DNA of 44,523 nt from CAVPDE01 sp964580575 (GTDB lineage: Bacteria; Desulfobacterota; DSM-4660; Desulfatiglandales; HGW-15), in contig CAZOLJ010000037.1 in NCBI GenBank assembly GCA_964580575.1, forward strand, positions 1 through 44,523. The letters run 5' to 3'. The notes beneath the pieces were generated by a model. That model was given only the letters and a program-made list of their open reading frames with translations. It did not search any database and was not told the origin of the DNA. A program made the position numbers and the translations under genes. How positions within the stretch are numbered: position 1 is the stretch's first letter; the number at the start of each line of letters is the position of its first letter. Below, piece after piece: positions 1 to 6,586 of this stretch.

Positions 1-373
1 TTTGACCTTCCACCTCCAGAAGCTGGACCAGCGCCGACGTATCCGGTCTCCCATAATAGCCCAGCATGAATTTAAAGCCCGCCTCCAGTTCGGGCTGGTT
101 GATAACACTCACGCCGGTAAATTCCTCGACTCTGGCCCGCACTTCTTGAGGCAAGGGAGTGATGCGGTCCATCTTTCTCCCTTCGGAAGGGGTAGCTCCG
201 GCGATCGTCCGCATGGCGCCGAGACCCTTGTCATACAGATGCAGGTACATTTCCTCGGCAGGAATGAACTTCTTGAGAAACTGCATGGCACGCCACATGG
301 CGATTTCCAGATCCAGGGAACTGCAGATTTTCATGGTCGCATTTCGGAAGAAATCATTTTCGTCAATATCCAT
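1..373 (-). CDS. Sigma-54-dependent regulator with N-terminal GAF-type domain (5' end only)
   Basis: This is the first 124 codons of a gene that runs off the left edge of the window. The protein starts MDIDENDFFRNATMKICSSL and continues with IPAEEMYLHLYDKGLG. That is the usual opening of the GAF sensor domain placed before the AAA+ and Fis-type DNA-binding domains in Desulfobacterota sigma-54 activators. The start at 373 is preceded by GGAG six bases upstream; an in-frame ATG at 385 is less well placed. The AAA+ part that would prove the family lies outside the window, so the assignment rests on the N-terminal pattern only. No target gene can be assigned. Confidence 0.6.
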   Translation of the reverse strand, partial: MDIDENDFFRNATMKICSSLDLEIAMWRAMQFLKKFIPAEEMYLHLYDKGLGAMRTIAGATPSEGRKMDRITPLPQEVRARVEEFTGVSVINQPELEAGFKFMLGYYGRPDTSALVQLLEVEGQ

Positions 374-807
374 GATCCACTCCATTGATGAAATCTGCTG
401 ACGCAGATTTCATATAACGCCCCTTCGGGGCTCTGATCCCGCCAAAGGCGGAACATGAATCTTGCCGTATTCTGCAATTTTCCACCGAATTGCAGAATAC
501 AGCAACTTCTTTTGCGAATATTTGCGATTCGTTCGATCGTATCTGTGTAAGTGATTGATATTACGTAATTCACGCATTTGGCACGGTTGAAGCAGAAAAC
601 ATTGGCAATAGACAGCAATCCTGCATCGGCGATTTCCAAATTGCAATTCTCCCTCGATGGGGGAGGGGAAGGGTGAGGGTGGAAAAGACAACAAGAACTA
701 TTCCTCAGCTTTCTTGTTTCCCCCTCCCCTTTATCCCCTCCCACCAGGGGAGGAGAGACAAGTCGGCAAAAAGCCTGCCAGGGGGTGTTCAGGAGGGGCG
801 GACAAAA
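374..807. other. Intergenic region, no convincing gene
   Basis: About 430 bases separate the divergent neighbours. The stretch holds a short hairpin (gccccttcggggc near 419-431), an AT-rich middle section that may contain promoters for either side, and the G/C-rich repeat listed separately. The open frames here overlap each other and show no recognisable protein. Confidence 0.5.
649..756. repeat. Dispersed G/C-rich palindromic repeat, copy 1
   Basis: Two arms, gggggaggggaagggtgagg near 659-678 and the pyrimidine-rich ccccctcccctttatcccct near 720-739 followed by ccaccaggggagg. The same cctcccNNttaatcccctcccgccaggggagg type of sequence recurs at about 13972-14010, 21781-21838, 36090-36130 and 40020-40112. 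All copies lie between genes. Confidence 0.7.
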
Positions 808-1080
808 ATGACATGGATGGAGATCATCAAGCTGCGCAACGCAGGAAAAGCCTCCGAAGCGCTAAAGGGGCTTTTGTCTGGGCTCACCAAGACGGATCAG
901 CCCGGGCTTATAGAAGCGAGGCTTTACCGTCATGCCGAGTGGGAAACCGATTGGACCATGCATCTTCATTGGGAAACGGAGCAGCCGGAGAAAAACGGAA
1001 GCGCGCTTGGACTTCGCCTGTCCCAAGCGCTCAAGGAATTCGGCCTGATCGATCATTCCATATGGATCGAAGAGGTTTGA
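808..1080 (+). CDS. Conserved hypothetical protein, 90 aa
   Basis: A small soluble protein starting MTWMEIIKLRNAGKASEALK. I do not recognise a named domain. The sequence has no membrane segment and no cysteines. Its pattern (an N-terminal helix, then RHAEWETDWTMHLHW, then GSALGLRLSQALKEFGLIDH) resembles a single ferredoxin-like fold of the antibiotic-monooxygenase type, which is only an impression. The start is supported by AGGAGGGG at 791-798, ten bases before the ATG. The downstream hydrolase begins 25 bases after the stop on the same strand, so the two may be co-transcribed. Confidence 0.7.
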   Translation: MTWMEIIKLRNAGKASEALKGLLSGLTKTDQPGLIEARLYRHAEWETDWTMHLHWETEQPEKNGSALGLRLSQALKEFGLIDHSIWIEEV

Positions 1081-1105
1081 ATCATTCTATTAGGAGAGGA
1101 AACAG

Positions 1106-3022
1106 ATGAACACGCTCATTAATGTGAAATTCTTAGGTGTCCTCATTCTGCCCGTTTTCGTGATCGGGATCTGCATGCTTCACAAAGGAAGCGTCGCCCA
1201 GGGAAAAGTGTCGGAGTTCGGGAAGTATCAGGGTTACAGCGAGGCGATTTACGACGGCGCCAAACGCAGTTCCGATTACCTGATGTTGTCCAATGGAACG
1301 AGGCTGTCCTATGACCTCATTCTTCCAACCCGGAAAGGGGCTCCCGCCGGCGAGCGTTTGCCCGTTCTGTTCAAATACACGCCCTATCTGCGAACCTTCA
1401 CTATCTTCGACAAAGAGGGAAAGAACATTATTGCGGACCTTTTTGATCTGGGCTGGAAAGAACGGGCCATGCTGAGAATCCGATACTGGATTTCCGACCA
1501 AGGCCGTTTCATGGATCCCCTGTTTAGAACCGGGTGGCTCAAGAACATGGTCAAGCACGGGTATGCCGTCATCGTTGTCGAACGCCCAGGGACAGGCGCA
1601 TCCTTCGGAAAACTGAACCCATCCTTCGAGGCAGGAGCCAGGGAAGCGAAGGAGATCCTGAACTGGATCGCGAGTCAAAAGTGGTGCAACGGAAACATCG
1701 GGATGTACGGCGACTCGTGGCAGGGGCAAATCCAATTCTCCGCGGCAAGCACCGGCAACCCCCATTTGAAAGCCATCTTCCCTGCTTCAACCTGGCTCGA
1801 CAACTTCACGGGGTCCCTCTATCCCGGCGGGGTTTACAATAAAGGCTTCGGTGCCTTTTTCGAGTGGTCGCAGAAATTCCTTAACTCGAATGTGATCACG
1901 CCTGTCGATCGGGACACGGATGGGAAATTGCTTGCCCAGGCGCGTGAAGAGCGAGGCCATGCGACAGTGGGGGAGAAATTCACAAAGGTGTTCAAACAAT
2001 ACCGATACAGGGACAGTACCACTCCCGAGGGGTACAAGATGTGGCTGGATTCAATGGCTGATCCCCGCTTCATGAGTCGGGTCAATCAGGCTCGCGTCCC
2101 TGCGTACCTGGTGGCCGGCTGGTATGACCTCTTTCTCAGGGACATGTTCCAGCTCTATGCCAATCTCACCGCACCTAAGCGTCTGCTCGTCCGTCCCCTG
2201 GACCACAGCGGGATTGAGAAAAAGAATTTCGACCTTGACTTTGGGGTGGAGGCCCATCGCTGGTTCGACTACTGGCTCAAGGGGATCCGCAACGGCATCA
2301 TGGACGAGCCTTCCATCCACTACTATCTTTTAGGGGCGCCCGCGAAAGAGGCCTGGAAGACTGCAGATACGTGGCCGGTAAAAAACGTGGAAAGGAAAAC
2401 CTTCTATTTCGGCTCCACCCTTCACCCTGAGCCGCCTTCAGCTTCAGCGACCGTCGATACCTATCGCCCGGACTACTCAACCACCACCGGGAAGCTTTCG
2501 AGGTGGAGCGCCGTCAACTGGAGCCACAAATACCCTAACCTGCGTTCCAATGACGCCAAATCTCTGACCTACACCACTGCGCCGTTAGAGTCACCCGTGC
2601 AGGTCGTCGGGCACCCTGTTGTGCATATCTGGTTGCGCACGGACGCCCCTGATTTGGACTTGTTCGTGTATCTCGAAGAGGTGGATGAGGATGGGAATTC
2701 GGCTTATGTGACCGAAGGGAATCTCAGGGCCTCTCATCGGGCTATGGGAAAGGCTCCGGTTGATAATCTCGGCTTGCCCTGGCACAATCATTTCGAGAGC
2801 GAACTCAAGGCAATCCCTGCAGGGGAGCCAATGGCGCTGGTGTTTGATCTGCTGCCGACCGCCTTCGCGTTTTCGAAGGGGAGGCGCATCCGCGTGACCG
2901 TCGCCTTTGCCGATGCCGACAATTTCGACACGCCGATCCTGGAACCTGCGCCAATGGTCCATCTGTTAAGGGACAAAAATCACGCATCCTTTATAGACCT
3001 GCCGCTGCTTCGATCGAGATGA
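1106..3022 (+). CDS. Exported CocE/NonD family hydrolase (X-Pro dipeptidyl-peptidase type)
   Basis: A 638-aa alpha/beta hydrolase. Residues 1-32 form a signal peptide or anchor (VKFLGVLILPVFVIGICML). The nucleophile elbow GMYGDSWQG places the catalytic serine at about residue 204. VAGWYDLFLRDM supplies the likely acid, and RPLDHSG stands where family members have a GxxxHG histidine. The C-terminal half (from about residue 420) is the jelly-roll seen in X-Pro dipeptidyl-peptidases and cocaine esterase. Such enzymes hydrolyse esters or amides; the substrate here is unknown. Length fits the family. AGGAGAGGA at 1092-1100 gives a good ribosome site. The preceding 90-aa gene may share its transcript. 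Confidence 0.88.
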   Translation: MNTLINVKFLGVLILPVFVIGICMLHKGSVAQGKVSEFGKYQGYSEAIYDGAKRSSDYLMLSNGTRLSYDLILPTRKGAPAGERLPVLFKYTPYLRTFTIFDKEGKNIIADLFDLGWKERAMLRIRYWISDQGRFMDPLFRTGWLKNMVKHGYAVIVVERPGTGASFGKLNPSFEAGAREAKEILNWIASQKWCNGNIGMYGDSWQGQIQFSAASTGNPHLKAIFPASTWLDNFTGSLYPGGVYNKGFGAFFEWSQKFLNSNVITPVDRDTDGKLLAQAREERGHATVGEKFTKVFKQYRYRDSTTPEGYKMWLDSMADPRFMSRVNQARVPAYLVAGWYDLFLRDMFQLYANLTAPKRLLVRPLDHSGIEKKNFDLDFGVEAHRWFDYWLKGIRNGIMDEPSIHYYLLGAPAKEAWKTADTWPVKNVERKTFYFGSTLHPEPPSASATVDTYRPDYSTTTGKLSRWSAVNWSHKYPNLRSNDAKSLTYTTAPLESPVQVVGHPVVHIWLRTDAPDLDLFVYLEEVDEDGNSAYVTEGNLRASHRAMGKAPVDNLGLPWHNHFESELKAIPAGEPMALVFDLLPTAFAFSKGRRIRVTVAFADADNFDTPILEPAPMVHLLRDKNHASFIDLPLLRSR

Positions 3023-3056
3023 CTGAGGCTTCACCAGCAGAGCTGGTGGCCTCAGG
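3023..3056 (+). terminator. Strong hairpin after the CocE hydrolase
   Basis: ctgaggct-TCACCAG-cagag-CTGGTG-gcctcag forms an almost continuous stem directly after the stop codon. No T-run follows, so it is a stem-loop that may protect or end the message rather than a textbook intrinsic terminator. Confidence 0.4.
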
Positions 3057-3158
3057 AGTAAAGGAGACAGCCGCAACGCCAGAATGGAAAAATGAGGACT
3101 TCCCACGGTTTCGGTAAAATGCTAAATTGGGACTGTGGCCTTGAAGGGAGATATGCCA

Positions 3159-3633
3159 ATGAAGAAGATGCATATCTATGTCGATGCTTCGGTTATCGGC
3201 GGTTGTGAAGATATCGAATTCGCTGAAGCAAGTTTATCTCTGTGGCGGCTTTTCATTCAAGGTGTCTGTCTTCAGGTCCTTTCCGAGCACACGATTAGTT
3301 GGGGAATTGAGCGGAGCTCCCGAAAAAGTTCGCAAACATCTCCTCGATATTCCGGCTGCACATCAAATCATGCTCGCGGACAGCCCGGAGGCTGAAACTC
3401 TGGCAGAGGCATATCTCTCTCACGGTATCGTGGGCCCTGGCAGTCGGTCAGATGCCCTTCACGTCGCTCTGGCAACAATGGGCCGCGTGGACGTTCTTGT
3501 AAGTTGGAACTTTAAGCATATCGTCAACCTTGGTAGGATCCGCTTGTTCAATGCAGTGAATCTCGAACTGGGTTACGGGTTGATCGAGATCCGCACCCCG
3601 AAGGAGGTTGTGCCCGATGAAAAAACCCTTTGA
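3159..3633 (+). pseudogene. PIN-domain (VapC-like) protein, frameshifted
   Basis: The first part, in one frame, reads MKKMHIYVDASVIGGCED and runs to LSEHTIS. The second part, in another frame, resumes at ELSGAPEKVRKHLL and continues through GSRSDALHVALATM and VDVLVSWNFKHIVN to the stop at 3633. Joined, they make a PIN-type nuclease of about 155 residues with the conserved acidic positions D (YVDAS), D (SRSDALH) and the W-N-F-KH-I motif. The frame change falls near 3297-3310. The start is backed by AAGGGAG at 3144-3150; an in-frame ATG at 3153 is also possible. Either the gene is broken or the sequence has an indel error there. Confidence 0.7.
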
Positions 3634-3844
3634 CGCTGTCGCGTGGATGCGCGAGCGACGGACGCAAATTGACGAGGAGGATAAGGGGCTCACATGGGAA
3701 GAAAAGCGCAGAAAGACCCGTGAAGTAGTGGAAAACGACCCGCTCTGGCAGAATCTGAGAACGCGGTTCATTGAGCCGACCCCGGTCTCGGCCGGAGCCA
3801 TCGGCGAGGATCAAGGGGATTACCCTAATAAGGAGCGCGATTGA
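3617..3844 (+). CDS. Small hypothetical partner of the PIN protein, 75 aa
   Basis: A charged, helix-rich protein starting MKKPFDAVAWMRERRTQIDE. It overlaps the end of the PIN reading frame by 17 bases and has a clear ribosome site (AAGGAGG at 3601-3607). Tight coupling to a PIN gene and small size suggest an antitoxin-like partner. I see no ribbon-helix-helix or AbrB motif, so the antitoxin role is inference. The rest of the chain (EEKRRKTREVVENDPLWQNL) looks like coiled helix. Confidence 0.6.
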   Translation: MKKPFDAVAWMRERRTQIDEEDKGLTWEEKRRKTREVVENDPLWQNLRTRFIEPTPVSAGAIGEDQGDYPNKERD

Positions 3845-3883
3845 TTCAGGGATTTGCGAATATGGGTCTTTTCTCCCTGCATC

Positions 3884-3970
3884 AAAACCGTGCCTCAAGG
3901 CGATCTTCGTGAACATCTGCGCCAGCCCGGTGCCCAGTGAAAAAACAGATCCAAGATCCAGATTCCAATC
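3884..3970 (-). pseudogene. C-terminal remnant of a DUF3786 gene
   Basis: On the minus strand this reads LDLGSVFSLGTGLAQMFTKI followed by ALRHGFDAG. It matches the last 30 or so residues of the two intact DUF3786 proteins in this window (at 18237 and 31712), which end LDIGSVFTLGTGLAQMFTKI-GLRHGFDA. Similarity is also clear at the DNA level from about 3886 to 3967 and then stops. It has diverged from the other two copies and lacks the rest of the gene, so it is an old fragment. Confidence 0.8.
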
Positions 3971-3992
3971 TGCTGAGCGCAGGGCAAAAATA

Positions 3993-4250
3993 GTGGCCCA
4001 TCGCGCGGCGAACGTTGAGGAGGCCGAAGCCTGGGATCTCGCTTTTTGGCAGATCCGGTCCCCGGAGCAGCGCTTGTCCGCTTTTGCTACGATACGCCGG
4101 GATGTAGACAAGGTGATGAAAGGACGATTGGCTGGAGAGAAAGCGGTAGGAAAGAATCGCACCCATAACCCCCGGCACCAGGATGATGTCCGCGTGTTGC
4201 GAGAAGTAAGACGCTGTCTCAAACGAACCCAGTTAAAGGGATCGGCATAA
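3993..4250 (+). pseudogene. Fragment of a short helical protein found beside nucleotidyltransferases
   Basis: From a possible GTG at 3993 the frame reads VAHRAANVEEAEAWDLAFWQ then IRSPEQRLSAFATIRRDV. That resembles the 50-60 residue proteins (pattern EAEAWDxxFWxxxSPEERL) that often precede small nucleotidyltransferase genes. After about 4137 the frame runs into sequence that reads better as the other strand. No ribosome site is visible. I treat it as a remnant cut on both sides. Confidence 0.35.
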
Positions 4251-4386
4251 AAAGCGTGGCGTAAAGAATGTCCTCCCCATCGCGGTCAGCGGCGTCGTCG
4301 ATAAGGCGGCGCACATAGCTGACCAGCTTTTCCCTCTCTTTAACGACAAAGGCGACTGCCTTGCTCTGCCAGGTTTCCTTGTCCAT
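4140..4386 (-). pseudogene. Broken 5' end of an unidentified gene
   Basis: Reading left from ATG 4386, the minus strand gives MDKETWQSKAVAFVVKEREK and continues through LVSYVRRLIDDAADRDGEDI to MPIPLTGF, where it meets a stop near 4219. A one-base shift restores sense (SFETASYFSQHADIILVPG then VMGAILSYRFLS). The product is unknown; the second part is hydrophobic. Together with its neighbours it makes a patch of gene debris between the PIN pair and the Feo operon. Confidence 0.4.
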
Positions 4387-4551
4387 GGATAATCTGAAAG
4401 ACGGATCAGGCTCTTGATTTATTGCATCTTATCGAAGTTTTTTAGCAGGTTTCAGACCCGCTGGCCATCCTGTGCTCCTGCTGTCTCGCTCCTCACTATT
4501 CACGTTCAAAACATCGAAGAAAAGATTTTCAGGGGGGCTCCAAAAAAAAGC

Positions 4552-4578
4552 TTGACAACTTTAGGGTAATCGTATAAC
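4552..4578 (+). promoter_or_regulatory. Promoter of the Feo operon
   Basis: TTGACA at 4552-4557 and TATAAC at 4573-4578, separated by 15 bases, sit 33 bases before the dtxR-feoA start. The spacer is short for a sigma-70 promoter. The -10 box lies inside the palindromic operator listed next. Confidence 0.6.
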
Positions 4579-4594
4579 TTTCGCTAAACCTAAA
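4560..4594 (+). promoter_or_regulatory. DtxR-type operator over the Feo promoter
   Basis: Two inverted half-sites, TTTAGGGTAATC at 4560-4571 and GCTAAACCTAAA at 4583-4594, flank the -10 box. TTTAGG/CCTAAA half-sites are typical of iron-responsive DtxR/IdeR operators (consensus TTAGGTTAGGCTAACCTAA). The first gene of the operon encodes a DtxR-family protein, so autoregulation by iron is likely. Confidence 0.65.
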
Positions 4595-4610
4595 CTTTGA
4601 GAGAAAGATC

Positions 4611-5369
4611 ATGACAACCGCCGATGCCCTGACAGCCAGCCTGGAAGATTATCTGGAGGCCATTTTTCACATCATCGCAGAAAAGAGCGCGGTGCGGCCC
4701 AAGGAGATCGCCAAGCGCCTCAAGGTCAGCAATGCTTCGGTGACCGGAGCGCTTCGGGCCCTGGCCGAGAAGGGGCTCATCAACTATGCCCCTTATGATG
4801 TGATTTCCCTGACGCCCACCGGCAAGACCGCAGCCAAGGACGTGGTTCGCCGGCACGAGGTGCTGAGCGATTTCTTCGTGAAGGTGCTCGCTGTGGATGA
4901 GCCTTCTGCCGACAAGGCGGCGTGCGAAATGGAGCACTCCATTCCAGGGATTATTCTGGATCGATTCATACAGTTCGTCGAGTTCGTGGACACCTGCCCT
5001 CGAGGAGGGAGCAAGTGGATCGCGGGTTTCGGCTACCACTGCGATCACGGCGACACGCAGGACAATTGTGAGAAGTGCATTTCAATGACCCTTGAAGAAG
5101 TGAAGAAACGCAACCAGCAAGGAGGTGGGAAAACAATGGCAACAGTGAATTTGAAGGATTTGAAACCCGGCGAAAAAGGAAAAGTGTTGAAGATCAGTGC
5201 CCGGGGTGAGGCGAGCAGGCGGATTGTCGAGATGGGAGTCACTCCCGGGGCGGTCGTCGAAATCGAGCGGATAGCCCCGCTGGGTGACCCCATCGATATC
5301 AAGGTGAAAGGCTACCATCTTTCTTTGCGCAAAGAGGAAGCCCAGGGAATCGAGATCGAGGCTTTGTAG
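4611..5369 (+). CDS. DtxR-family metal-dependent repressor fused to FeoA domain
   Basis: A 252-aa protein. Residues 1-70 are a winged helix (LEDYLEAIFHII, VSNASVTGALRALAEKGLI). Residues 70-140 are the metal-binding dimerisation domain, with RRHEVLSDFF and CEMEHSIPG supplying the usual Cys/Glu/His ligands. About residues 145-165 hold a Cys/His cluster (TCPRGGSKW, YHCDHGD, NCEKC). Residues 177-252 are a FeoA/SH3-like domain (LKPGEKGKVLKI, RRIVEMGVTPG). It probably represses the operon when iron is plentiful. A strong ribosome site (AAGGAGGT, 5119-5126) lies inside the gene before an in-frame ATG at 5136, so a free FeoA may also be made. Confidence 0.88.
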   Translation: MTTADALTASLEDYLEAIFHIIAEKSAVRPKEIAKRLKVSNASVTGALRALAEKGLINYAPYDVISLTPTGKTAAKDVVRRHEVLSDFFVKVLAVDEPSADKAACEMEHSIPGIILDRFIQFVEFVDTCPRGGSKWIAGFGYHCDHGDTQDNCEKCISMTLEEVKKRNQQGGGKTMATVNLKDLKPGEKGKVLKISARGEASRRIVEMGVTPGAVVEIERIAPLGDPIDIKVKGYHLSLRKEEAQGIEIEAL

Positions 5370-5402
5370 GGTGGAATCGCGTTGGAGAGGGAGGTGTCGT
5401 CG

Positions 5403-5618
5403 ATGCCGTTGACTATCGTCCAAGTGGGAAGGCGTGTGCGTTTTGTGGCCGCGGATGCGGGCCGCGGACTCCAGGGTCGTCTGGCCGCCATGGGGCTGGT
5501 CCCGGGAGCAGAGATCGAAGTTCTCAGTAATTCAACGCACGGACCGTTTCTGATTTCGGTCAAGGGAAGCCGGATCGCGCTGGGGCGGGGCATGGCCCAG
5601 AAGATCCAAGTGGCCTAA
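5403..5618 (+). CDS. feoA: FeoA, ferrous iron transport protein A
   Basis: A 71-aa single SH3-like FeoA protein: VRFVAADAGRGLQGRLAAMG, then LVPGAEIEVLSN, ending GRGMAQKIQV. FeoA binds the cytoplasmic side of FeoB and supports Fe(II) import. I chose ATG 5403 because GAGGGAGGTG lies just upstream; a TTG at 5382 would add seven residues. It follows the DtxR-FeoA gene by 33 bases in the same operon, giving two FeoA domains before feoB, an arrangement common in anaerobes. Confidence 0.9.
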   Translation: MPLTIVQVGRRVRFVAADAGRGLQGRLAAMGLVPGAEIEVLSNSTHGPFLISVKGSRIALGRGMAQKIQVA

Positions 5619-5635
5619 TTTTTTTTGCGCACTAA

Positions 5636-5668
5636 TTTAGTCATGCCTAAAGTTATTAGTCATGACAA
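5636..5668 (+). promoter_or_regulatory. Second DtxR-type operator, between feoA and feoB
   Basis: TTTAGTCATGCCTAAA at 5636-5651 is a palindrome broken only at one base pair. A related site, TTAGTCATGACAAA, follows at 5655-5668. Both carry the TTTAG/CTAAA half-site seen at the operon promoter, so the DtxR protein may act again here, on an internal promoter or as a roadblock. Confidence 0.6.
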
Positions 5669-5695
5669 ATATTAAGAGAAGGAGAAATAGGAGTC

Positions 5696-6121
5696 ATGAA
5701 TCCCAAGATTGTCGTCGCCCTTGCAGGCAACCCGAACTCCGGGAAGACAACCCTCTTCAACGAGCTCACAGGCGCTCGCCAGCACGTCGGGAATTATCCC
5801 GGCGTGACGGTGGAGCGCAAGGAGGGCTATTGCCGCCACGGGGATACCGAACTGCAAATCGTTGACCTGCCTGGGACCTACAGCTTGACCGCCTATTCTG
5901 CAGAGGAGCTGGTGGCCAGGAACTTCGTGATCGAGGAAAAGCCGGACGTTGTTGTCGACATCATAGACGCCTCCAATCTCGAGAGGAACCTGTATCTCGC
6001 GGTTCAGCTCATGGAACTCGGTGTGCCCCTTGTGCTTGCCTTCAACATGAGCGACATGGCCAAAGCGCGAGGGTACGAATTCGACATCGAAAAGCTCTCA
6101 GAGTTTTTTGGCGCCCCTAGG
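5696..6121 (+). pseudogene. feoB: FeoB, truncated: G domain only
   Basis: The reading frame opens as a normal FeoB: G1 GNPNSGKTT, the switch region HVGNYPGVTVERKEG, G3 DLPGTYSLTAYS, and G4 written NMSD. At about residue 140 (EKLSEFFGAP) FeoB similarity stops. Everything that follows in an ordinary FeoB of about 650-750 residues is missing: the helical linker, the two Gate motifs and all membrane helices. The next bases are the ribosome site of the downstream small gene, so a deletion appears to have removed the rest. The frame runs on out of phase through that gene and rejoins the following gene, giving a 288-codon chimera that cannot be a transporter. Confidence 0.85.
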
Positions 6122-6131
6122 AGGAACATCC

Positions 6132-6299
6132 ATGGTCGAGAACGTGATCGCTTTTCTCATTTTGGCCGTTGCGATTCTTTGGACAGTCCGGTGGTTCTAT
6201 CGGTCATTCAGCGGCAAGGGCAAGCAATGCGGTTGTGGGGAGGCTTGCCCGAGGTCCGGCATTTGCTCTCAGCCAGGGATAAAGGACAGAGAGAAATGA
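6132..6299 (+). CDS. FeoB-associated Cys-rich membrane protein
   Basis: A 55-aa protein with one membrane helix (VIAFLILAVAILWTVRWFY) followed by a Cys-rich tail (KQCGCGEACPRSGIC). This is the small protein often encoded directly after feoB in anaerobes; its function is not established but iron handling at the membrane is assumed. AGGAGG at about 6119-6124 precedes the ATG. Its stop overlaps the next start (ATGA at 6296-6299), so the two genes are translationally coupled. Confidence 0.85.
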   Translation: MVENVIAFLILAVAILWTVRWFYRSFSGKGKQCGCGEACPRSGICSQPGIKDREK

Positions 6300-6562
6300 C
6301 CGCTTACGAAGTATTACAGAAAAACCTCGGAGAACTCCAGGCGATTCTGATGGAGCACGAGTGCATTCTGAATCACCTAAAGGCCGGGGATCAAGAACCG
6401 GTTCTGCACCGTTGTGTTTCCGGATGTCCTCACAAACAGAGGATGAAGGAAACGCTGCTGGAGGCGATTCACGTGCTGGAGGAATCGAGGAAGGCCTTCA
6501 AGTCAAAGAGCCTGGAAGCTTTGCGCATGAAACTCATACAGGTTTTAAGCGAGACGGATTGA
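6296..6562 (+). CDS. Hypothetical protein at the end of the Feo operon, 88 aa
   Basis: A small soluble protein starting MTAYEVLQKNLGELQAILME, with Cys residues at HECILN and HRCVSGCPHK and a helical C-terminal half. I do not recognise the family. It is coupled to the Cys-rich gene by the ATGA overlap, so a role in iron supply is plausible from position only. It shares its reading frame with the truncated feoB, which makes the two look like one long gene. Confidence 0.65.
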   Translation: MTAYEVLQKNLGELQAILMEHECILNHLKAGDQEPVLHRCVSGCPHKQRMKETLLEAIHVLEESRKAFKSKSLEALRMKLIQVLSETD

Positions 6563-6586
6563 AGGATGATCTTTTTCGTCCACAGG

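Noticed and set aside
3548..4222. 224-codon minus-strand frame across the PIN and debris region
   Set aside because: It joins unrelated pieces: antisense of the PIN partner gene, the DUF3786 remnant and a frame of the broken gene. Only the pieces are meaningful.
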